A stretch of DNA of 64,000 nt. It comes from CAVVYW01 sp963752605 (GTDB lineage: Bacteria > Actinomycetota > Thermoleophilia > Solirubrobacterales > 70-9). Under the pieces are notes generated by a model that saw nothing but the letters and a program-made list of their open reading frames with translations, did no database searches and was not told where the DNA came from. Where the stretch lies: positions 372,001 through 436,000 of the forward strand of contig CAVVYW010000005.1 in assembly GCA_963752605.1 (NCBI GenBank), given 5' to 3'. The position numbers and the translations under genes were made by a program. Every line of letters starts with the position of its first letter. Positions within the stretch are counted from its first letter, which is position 1. Positions 1 to 7,970 of this stretch are shown in pieces.

Positions 1-266
1 TGCCGGGGATCGGGAAGCGGACCGCGGAGCGGATCATCGTCGAGCTGCGCGAGAAGGTGGCCGGGGAGATCGAGGGCGATGCCGGTGGCGCTGCGGCGGC
101 GGGCGAGGGGGAGGAGGACCCGCGCTCTCTCGCCCGCGAGGGTCTTCTCAACCTCGGATACTCGCCGGCGGAGGCCGAGAAGCTGCTCGGCAAGGCCGAG
201 GGGGAGAGCCCCGAGGAGATCGTCCAATCCGCGCTGCGCAGCGCGGCGGGGGCGAAGGCGGCATGA
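1..266 (+). CDS. ruvA: Holliday junction branch migration protein RuvA, C-terminal part (5' end outside window)
   Basis: The reading frame is open from base 3 to the TGA at 264-266, giving about 87 residues of the C-terminal part of RuvA. It begins inside the second helix-hairpin-helix, read as PGIGKRTAERIIVELREKV, which in the family contacts the DNA backbone of the Holliday junction. After an acidic, Ala/Gly-rich linker comes the small domain III, recognisable as LLNLGYSPAEAEKLLGKA, which binds RuvB and modulates its ATPase. RuvA tetramers load RuvB hexamers on four-way junctions for branch migration. ruvB starts 13 bases downstream on the same strand, the standard ruvAB arrangement. The N-terminal OB-fold lies upstream of the window. 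Confidence 0.95.
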   Translation, partial: PGIGKRTAERIIVELREKVAGEIEGDAGGAAAAGEGEEDPRSLAREGLLNLGYSPAEAEKLLGKAEGESPEEIVQSALRSAAGAKAA

Positions 267-279
267 GGCGGGGTCCGTG

Positions 280-1401
280 ATGGTGGAGCCGGGCAAGGGG
301 ATCCGCACGCCGGGTGTCGACGATGACACGATCAAGGTTGCCAAGGCGACGGCGCCCTCACCGGCCGGCCCCGGAAGCGAAGCTGAGGAGCCGGCCGTTG
401 ATGTTCGGCAGGAGCTGGCGGGTGATGAGGATTTCGATCGCTCCCTTCGGCCGCCCACGCTGGCGGACTTCGTCAACCAGGCGCAGGTCACCGACCAGCT
501 CGCGATCTTCATCGAGGCCGCGCGGCGGCGCGGCGAGGCGCTCGACCATGTCCTGCTCGCCGGACCGCCGGGGCTCGGCAAGACCTCCCTCGCGCACATC
601 ATCGCCGCGGAGCTCGAGAAGCCGATGGTGCAGACCGCCGGGCCGGCCCTCGAGCGCAAGGCCGACATCGCCGCCTTCCTGACCGCCCTGGAGCCCGGCA
701 GCGTCTTCTTCATCGACGAGGTCCACCGGCTGGGTCGCGCAGTCGAGGAGACGCTCTATCCGGCGATGGAGGACCGTCGCCTCCCGGTGGTCCTCGGCCA
801 GGGGGCGGGGGCGCGCACCGTGACCCTCGACCTGCCGCCCTTCACCCTGATCGGCGCGACCACGCGCACCGGACTGCTCACCACGCCGCTTCGAGACCGC
901 TTCGGCGTCTGCCACCGCCTCGAGCACTACGACCCGGGCGACCTGAAGAGCATCGTGATGCGCTCGGCCGACATCCTCGGCGTCGAGGTCACCGACGAAG
1001 GCGCCGAGGCGATCGCCGGCCGGGCCAGGGGGACCCCGCGCGTCGCCAACCGCCTGCTGCGCAGGGTCCGTGACTTCACCGAGGTGAAGGGGCGCGGCGC
1101 GATCGACGGCGAGGTGGCCACTGAGGCGCTCGAGATGCTCGAGGTGGACGGCGCCGGCCTCGACCGCCACGACCGCCAGTTCCTGCAGACGATCGCCTCG
1201 AAGTTCAGCGGTGGGCCGGTGGGCCTCTCAACCCTCGCGGTGTCGATCGGGGAGGAGGCCGACACGATCGAGGACGTCTTCGAGCCCTACCTGCTCCAGC
1301 AGGGGCTCGTGAAGCGCACGCCGCGCGGCCGGGTCCTCACCGAACGGGCCTACGAGCATCTCGGCCTTCCGGTTCCGGAGGGCATGGCGAGCCTGTTCTA
1401 G
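280..1401 (+). CDS. ruvB: Holliday junction branch migration DNA helicase RuvB
   Basis: This is the AAA+ motor of the RuvAB complex, which pulls DNA through the Holliday junction using ATP. The product is 373 residues from ATG 280; GTG 277 is an equivalent alternative. After a poorly conserved leader of about 45 residues the family signature begins with FDRSLRPPTLADFVNQ. The Walker A motif reads GPPGLGKTSLA, Walker B FFIDEVHRL, and sensor 1 is within LIGATTRTGLLTTPLRDRF. The C-terminal winged helix (GGPVGLSTLAVSIGEE, then RTPRGRVLTERAYEHLGLP) is intact. The leader is longer than usual and contains part of a short dispersed repeat (374-403), so it may be non-essential sequence. A stem-loop overlaps the stop codon. 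Confidence 0.97.
   Translation: MVEPGKGIRTPGVDDDTIKVAKATAPSPAGPGSEAEEPAVDVRQELAGDEDFDRSLRPPTLADFVNQAQVTDQLAIFIEAARRRGEALDHVLLAGPPGLGKTSLAHIIAAELEKPMVQTAGPALERKADIAAFLTALEPGSVFFIDEVHRLGRAVEETLYPAMEDRRLPVVLGQGAGARTVTLDLPPFTLIGATTRTGLLTTPLRDRFGVCHRLEHYDPGDLKSIVMRSADILGVEVTDEGAEAIAGRARGTPRVANRLLRRVRDFTEVKGRGAIDGEVATEALEMLEVDGAGLDRHDRQFLQTIASKFSGGPVGLSTLAVSIGEEADTIEDVFEPYLLQQGLVKRTPRGRVLTERAYEHLGLPVPEGMASLF
374..403 (+). repeat. Short dispersed repeat, partial copy inside the ruvB leader
   Basis: The stretch contains AAGCGAAGCTGAGGAG (375-390) followed by CCGGCCGTTGATG. The same string, with one or two changes, occurs in the carB linker (29404-29444) and the ftsK linker (59787-59827). Here it encodes S-E-A-E-E-P-A-V-D in the ruvB frame. 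This copy is the most degraded: the TGATGGCGAAGCC core is only partly retained. Confidence 0.5.
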
Positions 1402-1430
1402 CCTCACCGCCTCTTTAGGCGGTTGGCTAG
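1398..1430. terminator. Symmetric stem-loop at the end of ruvB
   Basis: CTAGCC (1398-1403) pairs with GGCTAG (1425-1430) and CCGCC (1407-1411) with GGCGG (1418-1422) around a TCTTTA loop. It overlaps the ruvB TAG. There is no U-tract, so it may act as a 3' stabiliser or weak terminator rather than a classical Rho-independent site. Its downstream arm also supplies the TAGCCT hexamer in front of the next gene. Confidence 0.5.
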
Positions 1431-1442
1431 CCTTGGGCACGC

Positions 1443-1928
1443 ATGCCTTACTTCATCTGTCCCAATTGCGGGAACCGGGAGCTGAGCGGGGAGAGGACGG
1501 CCGGATTCTCGTCGCGGCCCAAGGGCTGCTCCAAGTGCGGCTTCGGCTTTCTCTTCGAGCTGCTCGACGACTACATGCCCGCCCCCGGCGCCGCCTTCTT
1601 CACCTGCGATCAGGAGGGACGCGTACTCGACCTGGGCAAGGGAGCGTTCGAGCTCACGGGCCTCAAGGACGACGACGTGATCGGCCGTCCCGTCCGGGAT
1701 GTGCTGGGACTCAAGTGGATCGACCCGGGCGATGGCGGCAAGGCTGCGGACACCGACAAGAACGGGACGACGGATCCGATCGAGACGACGCTCGAGTGGG
1801 GGGTGCGCTCGCTCGGCAAGCGCGTCGCGGTCCAAGCCGAGGGGGACCTCCCCACGGAAGCCGTCGCGGACCTCTTCCCCGCCTATGACGACGACGGCGG
1901 GCTGCTGCTCGTCCTGACCCCGGAGTAG
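1443..1928 (+). CDS. Zinc-ribbon/PAS-like domain protein of unknown function
   Basis: The 161-residue product opens with a zinc ribbon: C6-x2-C9 in FICPNCGN and a second C-x2-C in KGCSKCGFGF near residue 32. It continues into a PAS-like region with AAFFTCDQEGRVLDLGKGAFELTG-type strands and helices, a shape typical of small sensory or scaffold domains. No catalytic or DNA-binding motif is seen. The zinc ribbon could bind nucleic acid or a partner protein. The gene lies alone between ruvB and secDF, ends 9 bases before the secDF start, and is preceded by a TAGCCT hexamer 9 nt from its ATG without a Shine-Dalgarno sequence. I do not assign a function. Confidence 0.75.
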   Translation: MPYFICPNCGNRELSGERTAGFSSRPKGCSKCGFGFLFELLDDYMPAPGAAFFTCDQEGRVLDLGKGAFELTGLKDDDVIGRPVRDVLGLKWIDPGDGGKAADTDKNGTTDPIETTLEWGVRSLGKRVAVQAEGDLPTEAVADLFPAYDDDGGLLLVLTPE

Positions 1929-1937
1929 GCGCTCCTC

Positions 1938-4866
1938 TTGAGCAACCGCCGCCGCAATCTCTTCGTCCTGCTCTTCGTCGTGGGACTGGTCGCCGCCTCA
2001 CTGGCGGTGATCCAGGCCAAGGACACGAAGCTCGGCCTCGACCTCAGCGGCGGCACGGAGCTGATCTATCAGGGGCGGCCGACCCCACAGAACCCGGAGG
2101 TCGAGGGCGAGGACATCGATCGGTCCATCGAGATCATCCGCGACCGAACTGACTCCCTCGGAGTCGCCGAGCCGGAGATCTCGCGGATCGGCACGGACTC
2201 CGTCCGGGTGGGACTGCCCGACGTCCAGAACGCCGAGCGCGCGATCGCCCAGGTTGGCGACACCGCCCAGCTCTTCTTCTACGACTGGGAGGCGAATGTC
2301 CTGGACAACCCGAACTCCTCGGCGGCGCACGGCGACGCGCCGTTCTCGCGCTATTACGACGCGGTCAAGTTCGCCTCGGAGCAGCCGCAGGAGTGCGATG
2401 GCTGCACCACGTCCGGCCCGACGTACTACCTCTTCGACGCCCAGAGCCACCTCTACCTCTCGGGGCCGGCCACCGCCAAGGAGGATCTCTTCGTGGACCA
2501 GCCCGGCGAGGTGCAGCCGCCGGGGTCCGAGATCATCGTCGTCCCGCAGGGAATCCGGGTGGTCAAGGCGCCGCCGGACGAGGGAGAGCAGCCCGAGGAG
2601 GATCCCAACAAGGCCCAGTGGTTCGTGCTGCGAGATCGCCCGGCCCTCTCGGGAGACGAGATCACGGACCCGGAGGCGAACCAGGATCCCACCACGCAGT
2701 CGCCGATCGTCACCTTCAACTTCACTGGTGACGGAAAGGACAGTTTCCACGAGGTCACCAGGACGATCGCGGAGCGCGGGCTGCAGAGCGCACCGCCCGG
2801 CGTGTCCGGCAACTCGCAGGCCGCCGCGCAGTACTCCGACAGCTTCTCGATCGTGCTCGACGATGAGGTGGTCTCCCGGGCGATCATCAACTTCGTCGAC
2901 AACCCGGACGGGATCCCGGGGGACACCGGCGCCCAGATCGAGGGCGTCGGCAGCACGCAGGATGCCCAGGACCTCGCCGAGTTCATCAAGATCGGCGCGC
3001 TCCCGATCGAGCTGAAGCTGATCTCGCAGTCCACCGTCTCGGCCTCCCTCGGCGAGCAGGCGCTCGACCAGGGCCTGAAGGCGGGGATCGTGGGATTGAT
3101 CCTGGTGATCCTCTTCCTGATCGCGTACTACCGCTTCCTCGGCGTGGTCGCGACGCTGGGGCTGCTCCTCTACGGGGCCTTCTTCTACGCGCTGGTCGAG
3201 CTGATCCCGGTCACTCTGACCCTGCCGGGTATCGCGGGGCTGATCCTCACGATCGGGGTGGCCGCCGACTCGAACGTCGTCATCTTCGAACGCGTGAAGG
3301 AGGAGGCGAGAGCGGGCAAATCCATGCCCTCCGCGATCGCCAGCGGATACCGAAAGGGCATCGCGACGATCATCGACGCGAACGTGATCATCCTGATCAC
3401 GGCGTTCATCCTCTTCGTGCTCTCGACGGCGGGCGTGAAGGGCTTCGCCTTCACCCTCGGCGTGGGGACGATCGCCTCGTTGTTCACCGCGGTCGTCTTC
3501 ACGCAGGCCTTCCTCGGCCTCTTCGGCCGCAGCTTCCTCACCTCGCCGAGGTTGATGGGCGCGGGCGAACAGCGCGTCCGCTGGCACTTCGACTTCACCG
3601 GCCTCAGCCGCTGGTTCTTCTCGATGTCTGGAGTGATCCTGCTGATCGGGGCGATCGCCTTCGCGACCCTCGGCCTCAACCTCGGCCTCGACTTCGAGTC
3701 GGGCAGCCGCATCACCGCCGGCCTGGACCGGGACGCGAGCGTGGACGAGGTCCGGACCGCTCTCGAGGGGGCGGGGGTCGAGCGACGCCGAGATCACCGA
3801 GGCCACCAGCGAGGAGCTCGGCTCGAACGTCGTCCAGATCGAGGCCGACATCGAGCCCGAGCAGGTGCGGGAGGTCCAGCCCGCGCTCGAGAATCAGTTC
3901 GGCCTGGTCGAGAACGGCTTCGACTCGACCACGGTTGGCCCCACCTTCGGCGAGCAGGTCGCCCGCAGCGCCGTCTACGCGATCATCTTCTCGCTGCTCG
4001 TCATCTGCGCGTACGTGGCGTTCCGGTTCGAGCCGAAATACGCGGTGCCGGTGATGATCGCCGTCATCCACGACATCCTGATCACCGGCGGCGTCTACTC
4101 CCTGAGCGAGCGGGAGGTGACCTCGGGCACCGTCGCGGCCTTCCTCACCATTCTCGGCTACTCGCTCTACGACACCGTGATCGTCTTCGACCGAATACGC
4201 GAGAACGTGCCCCGGCTGCCGCGAGCGACCTTCTCCCAGGTCGTCAACCGCTCCATGAGCGAGGTCCTCACCCGGTCCTTGATCACCGGCCTTTCGAGCG
4301 TCTTCCTGATTGCGGTGCTGTTCATCTTCGGTGGGACCACCCTCCAGGACTTCGCCTTCGCGATGATGGTCGGGATCGCCTCGGGTACGTATTCGTCGAT
4401 CTTCATCGCGTCACCCGTGCTGACCCACTGGAAGGAGCGCGAGCCCGCCTACCGGCGCCGCAGGGAGCGGATCGAGGAGCAGATGGGTTACGTGCCGCCC
4501 TTCCCTGAGGACAACGTGATCGCACGCGTCGAGGGTGCTCCGGAGCCCGAGGAACCCGAGGAGAAGGAGCCCGAGTCCGAGCCGGCGCCGAAGGCGCCCG
4601 AGCCCGCCCGCTCGGCAGCCCCGGGCGTCCTGCCCGAGGCGACCGGGCCGGTCGCGGCTCCGCCGCGCGAGCCCGTGGGCGATGGCAAGGGGGACGGCGC
4701 ACCGCCGGCCGACGAGGGAGCCCCTGACGGAGGGGACGGAGCGGACCGGGCGGAGGATCGCCCCGAGCTGAGCGAGGCGAGCGCGGCCGCGCTGCGCCGG
4801 GTCAAGGAGCAGCAGGGCAAGAGCAAGCGCGGGCGCCGCAAGCGCAAGCACGGGAGGCCGAGATGA
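1938..4866 (+). CDS. secDF: Protein translocase subunit SecDF (fused), with an apparent +1 frameshift near 3765-3781
   Basis: SecD and SecF assist SecYEG by using the proton gradient to pull proteins across the membrane. The gene starts with TTG 1938 and would give about 975 residues if one base were removed. The SecD part has an N-terminal membrane segment (residues 8-25), the LGLDLSGGTEL motif, a large periplasmic region and five membrane segments between about residues 380 and 535. The SecF part begins near WFFSMSGVILLIG. At 3765-3781, between two runs of five G, the frame changes: the upstream frame ends LEGAGV and the match resumes at SDAEITEATSEELGSN in the next frame through to the stop at 4864. 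SecF then continues normally (ILGYSLYDTVIVFDRIREN). The last 125 residues are a Pro/Glu-rich cytoplasmic tail ending in a basic patch. A fused SecDF in this lineage and the tail are unusual; the shift is probably a sequencing insertion. Confidence 0.93.
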
Positions 4867-4879
4867 GGAGGAGAGGCTG

Positions 4880-5152
4880 ATGGCCGCCTTGGTCTGGTTC
4901 ACGATGGGCGTGGCGCTCTGGCACTTCACGGTGTTCGTGCCCGACCGGTTCCGCGGCGGCATCGTTGGGGCGTTCCTGGGGGCGGCCACCGGGGCGTTGG
5001 TCTCCGGGGCCATCGCCCAGGTCGCGCTGGGGCAGGGGATCGGCGAGACCGACGTCGCCACCGCCCTCTACGCGGTGCCGGGCACGCTGCTCGGGCTCGG
5101 AGTGGTCTATCTCTCCGGCCTGCGCACCGGCGTCGAGCCCGAGCGCCTCTAG
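4880..5152 (+). CDS. Small integral membrane protein of unknown function
   Basis: The 90-residue product has two to three hydrophobic segments: LVWFTMGVALWHFTVFV near the N-terminus, a Gly/Ala-rich IVGAFLGAATGALVSGAIA, and a C-terminal YAVPGTLLGLGVVYLSGL. The glycine spacing in the middle helix resembles other small membrane proteins of the GlsB/YeaQ type, but no firm family match can be claimed by eye. The ATG at 4880 is preceded by a good purine-rich ribosome binding site (GAGGAGAGG). It follows secDF by 13 bases and so is probably cotranscribed with it, which hints at an envelope role. Confidence 0.75.
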   Translation: MAALVWFTMGVALWHFTVFVPDRFRGGIVGAFLGAATGALVSGAIAQVALGQGIGETDVATALYAVPGTLLGLGVVYLSGLRTGVEPERL

Positions 5153-5228
5153 CGGCCACCAGGCCGCTCTACTTCGAAGGCCGAAGGCCGTAGCGACTTG
5201 TGATGGGCGGCCGCTTGTGGCCGCGATC

Positions 5229-5256
5229 TGATGGCGAAGCCCAGCGCAGCCTGAGG
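5229..5256 (+). repeat. Intergenic copy of the TGATGGCGAAGCC repeat
   Basis: TGATGGCGAAGCC at 5229-5241 is followed by CAGCGCAGCCTGAGG, matching in permuted order the elements found in the carB and ftsK linkers. It lies in the 169-base gap between the small membrane protein and recJ, just after a hairpin formed by GCGGCC and GGCCGC near 5207-5224. The rest of the gap holds no gene. Confidence 0.5.
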
Positions 5257-5321
5257 CCCGGCACACGCGCGGAATCGCGTAGGCCCCAATTCCGTCGGGG
5301 GCCGAACCTAGTCTCGCTGGG

Positions 5322-7970
5322 ATGGCTGGCTCAGCGCAGACCGCTCGGGATCGCGAGTTCGAGGCGGTCCCCTACGACTACGGCGAGGTGAGGCGCCTGG
5401 CCGCGGGGCTGGGACTGGCCGAGCCGGTCGCCATCACGCTGGTGCGACGGGGCTACCGGACGGTGGAGGCGGCTCGCGAGTTCCTCGCCGCCGAGGAGGC
5501 GCACGACCCCTTCGAGTTCGATGGGATGGAGGCTGCGTGCGAACTGATCCTCTCGAGGGGACGTGACTCCCGGATCGCGGTCCATGGGGACTACGACGTC
5601 GATGGGGTCTGCTCGACCGCGATTCTCGTCTCCACCCTTCGTGCGCTCGGCGCGAGCTGCGACTGGCTGATCCCGGACCGGATGGCGGACGGCTACGGGC
5701 TCTCGATGGGGACCGTCGAGCAGCTCAGGCGGCGCGGGACCGAGCTGGTGATCACGGTCGACTGCGGGATCGGCTCGTCCGAGGAGGTGGCCGCGGCCCG
5801 GGCGGCCGGGATGGACGTGCTGGTCACCGATCATCACGAGCCGCCCGCTCAGCTCCCCGACTGCCCCGTCCTGCACCCGGTCGTCTCGGGGTATCCGTTC
5901 AAGGCGCTCTGCGCCGCCGGGGTCGCCCACAAGCTCGCATCTGCCCTGCGCGATGCCGCCGGGGTCCGCCACGTCGAGACGGTCGGAGGCCGGCGCGACG
6001 AGGCGGACCGCGACCTCGACCTGGTGGCGCTCGCCACGGTGGCCGACATGGTCCCGCTCATCGGCGAGAACAGGCGTCTGGTGCGGGAGGGTCTCCTGAT
6101 GATGCGCCGAGGCGCTCGGCCCGGCCTGCGGGCGCTGATCTCGGCGGCTCGCCTCGATCCGACGACCCTCGACGAGGGGGGTCTCAGCTTCGGGTTGGCG
6201 CCCAGGATCAACGCCGCCGGGCGGCTCTACCGGGCCGATGCCGGGGTGGAGCTGATGCTGACCGGCGAGCCCGAGCGGGCCGAACAGATCGCGGCGGAGC
6301 TCGACCGGGCCAACTCGGAGCGGCGTGCCGCCGAGCGCGAGGTGGTCGATGCCGCGGAGCGGGCTCGCGCCGCGCTCGGCGACGAGCAGAGAGAGGCGGC
6401 GGCCCTGGTCCTGGCGGGGGAGGGGTGGCATCCGGGGGTGGTGGGCATCGCCGCCTCTCGTCTGGCCGACCGCCACTGGCGCCCGACCGTGCTGATCTCG
6501 CTCGATGGCGGCCATGGCCGCGGCTCGGCGCGGAGCATCCCCGGCTTCGACCTGATCGCGGCGCTCGAGCAATGCTCCTCGCACCTGACGCGGTTCGGCG
6601 GCCATCGGGCGGCGGCGGGGCTCGAGCTCGAGGCCGGTCGACTGGACGAGTTTCGCGATGCTTTCCTCGAACAGGCCGCGAGCGCCATCGATTCCGCCGA
6701 TCTGGTTCGGACCGAGAGCCTGGATGCGCTGGTGGGGGTCGGGCGCGAGGGGATCGGGATGGAGCTCGCCGAGCAGCTCGAGACCCTGGGCCCGTTCGGC
6801 ATCGGCAATCCGGGCCCCCGCCTGCTCGTTCCATCCGGCCGGCTTCGCGGGGTCAGGCCGCTGGGAGAGGGAAAGCGGCACTCGCGCTTCGACCTCGAGA
6901 GCGGGGCCGGCCGCGCCGCGGGCGTCGCCTTCGGCATGAACGGCGAGGTCACGCGCCGCGAGGACGAGGCGGTGGACCTCTCGATCAAGCTCGAGGTCGA
7001 TCGCTGGAACGGCGCGGTGCAGCCCCGCGTGGTCCTGCGCGAGGTCTATCCGCTCGGCTCCGCCGGCCACGCCGAGGAGGAGCCGGAGGAGGAGGGCACC
7101 GGTTGCGGGGCCGCGGCGTGCCCCGCCCCCGACCGGGAGTGGTGGGCCCGCCTCGCCGATGAGCTGGATCGGGTCGGAAGCGGCGACCTCGGCCTTCCCG
7201 CCGGCGCGGATCGGGACGGCGGACGCGAGCCGATCGATCGCCGCGGCGGTGCGTCCGTCGCGGCGCTCGCCGAGCTGATCTCGAGCGGCGAGTCGGTGCT
7301 CGCCCTCTGCGCCGATGCCGCCCGCCGCCGCGCGCTCGCCAAGTCCGCCGCCGATCCGAGGCGCTTCGGCGCCGGCGATCCGGTCATCGTCTGCGTGCGC
7401 TGCGGCGAGGAGGGGCTCGACGTCGCCCTCGGCGCAGCGGGCGCCGAGCGGCAAGCCCCCGGCGGGTTGTCCCTGGCGGACTGGGGCGCGCTGGCGAGGC
7501 GGCCGGCTGCACCCGGTCGCTTCCGCCACGTGGTCCTGATCGATCCGCCGCCGTCGGAATCGCTTGAGGGGTTGGCGGGCGGCGGCGCCGGTTATCTCCA
7601 CCTCGCCTGGGGCGGCTCCGAGCTCGAGCTGGCGGAGCGGCTGCACGGCGCAGACTGGCAGCTGCGGGGCGCGATCGGGCAGATCTGGCGCGGTCTGGAG
7701 CGGGCCGGGGGCGTGGCCTCCGGCGGAGGGCTCCGCGAGCTGCTTGCCGGTCCCGGCCGGCATCCGCGAACGGCCGAGGTGGCGGGGCGATGCATCGCCG
7801 TCCTGCGCGAGCTGGAGCTGTGCGAGTGGACGCCTGATGGCGCCGCCCCGTGCCTGCGGGTTCTATCCTCGGAGAGGACCGAGTTGGAGCGCTCGCGAGT
7901 CTTCGCGAGCTGCGAGACCAGGCATCAGGAGGCCATCCGATTCCTCCGGAGCAGAGCACAAGCCAGCTAG
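5322..7970 (+). CDS. recJ: Single-stranded-DNA-specific 5'-3' exonuclease RecJ with C-terminal extension
   Basis: RecJ degrades single-stranded DNA 5' to 3' in recombination, mismatch and base-excision repair. The 882-residue product carries the DHH phosphoesterase motifs: HGDYDVDG near residue 88, DCGIG near 147, TDHHEPP near 168, LATVADMVPL near 235, and the DHHA1 motif GGHRAAAG near 426. An OB-fold follows (about residues 500-590, with LRGVRPLGEGKRHSRFDL). The last 280 residues form an additional domain containing HVVLIDPPPS, comparable to the accessory C-terminal domain in long RecJ proteins. A TAGTCT hexamer ends 7 nt before ATG 5322 and no Shine-Dalgarno sequence is present, so transcription may be leaderless. 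The 3' end overlaps the longest possible rel frame. Confidence 0.95.
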   Translation: MAGSAQTARDREFEAVPYDYGEVRRLAAGLGLAEPVAITLVRRGYRTVEAAREFLAAEEAHDPFEFDGMEAACELILSRGRDSRIAVHGDYDVDGVCSTAILVSTLRALGASCDWLIPDRMADGYGLSMGTVEQLRRRGTELVITVDCGIGSSEEVAAARAAGMDVLVTDHHEPPAQLPDCPVLHPVVSGYPFKALCAAGVAHKLASALRDAAGVRHVETVGGRRDEADRDLDLVALATVADMVPLIGENRRLVREGLLMMRRGARPGLRALISAARLDPTTLDEGGLSFGLAPRINAAGRLYRADAGVELMLTGEPERAEQIAAELDRANSERRAAEREVVDAAERARAALGDEQREAAALVLAGEGWHPGVVGIAASRLADRHWRPTVLISLDGGHGRGSARSIPGFDLIAALEQCSSHLTRFGGHRAAAGLELEAGRLDEFRDAFLEQAASAIDSADLVRTESLDALVGVGREGIGMELAEQLETLGPFGIGNPGPRLLVPSGRLRGVRPLGEGKRHSRFDLESGAGRAAGVAFGMNGEVTRREDEAVDLSIKLEVDRWNGAVQPRVVLREVYPLGSAGHAEEEPEEEGTGCGAAACPAPDREWWARLADELDRVGSGDLGLPAGADRDGGREPIDRRGGASVAALAELISSGESVLALCADAARRRALAKSAADPRRFGAGDPVIVCVRCGEEGLDVALGAAGAERQAPGGLSLADWGALARRPAAPGRFRHVVLIDPPPSESLEGLAGGGAGYLHLAWGGSELELAERLHGADWQLRGAIGQIWRGLERAGGVASGGGLRELLAGPGRHPRTAEVAGRCIAVLRELELCEWTPDGAAPCLRVLSSERTELERSRVFASCETRHQEAIRFLRSRAQAS

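Noticed and set aside
3765..3781. Programmed +1 frameshift in secDF
   Set aside because: No slippery codon plus stop or pairing element is apparent, and six other genes show the same single extra base without a shared sequence. Assembly error is simpler.
5331..7763. A long open frame antisense to recJ, and similar ones antisense to rel (7967-10150) and secD (1998-3851)
   Set aside because: Each mirrors a clear conserved gene and has no recognisable motif, start context or homologous pattern.
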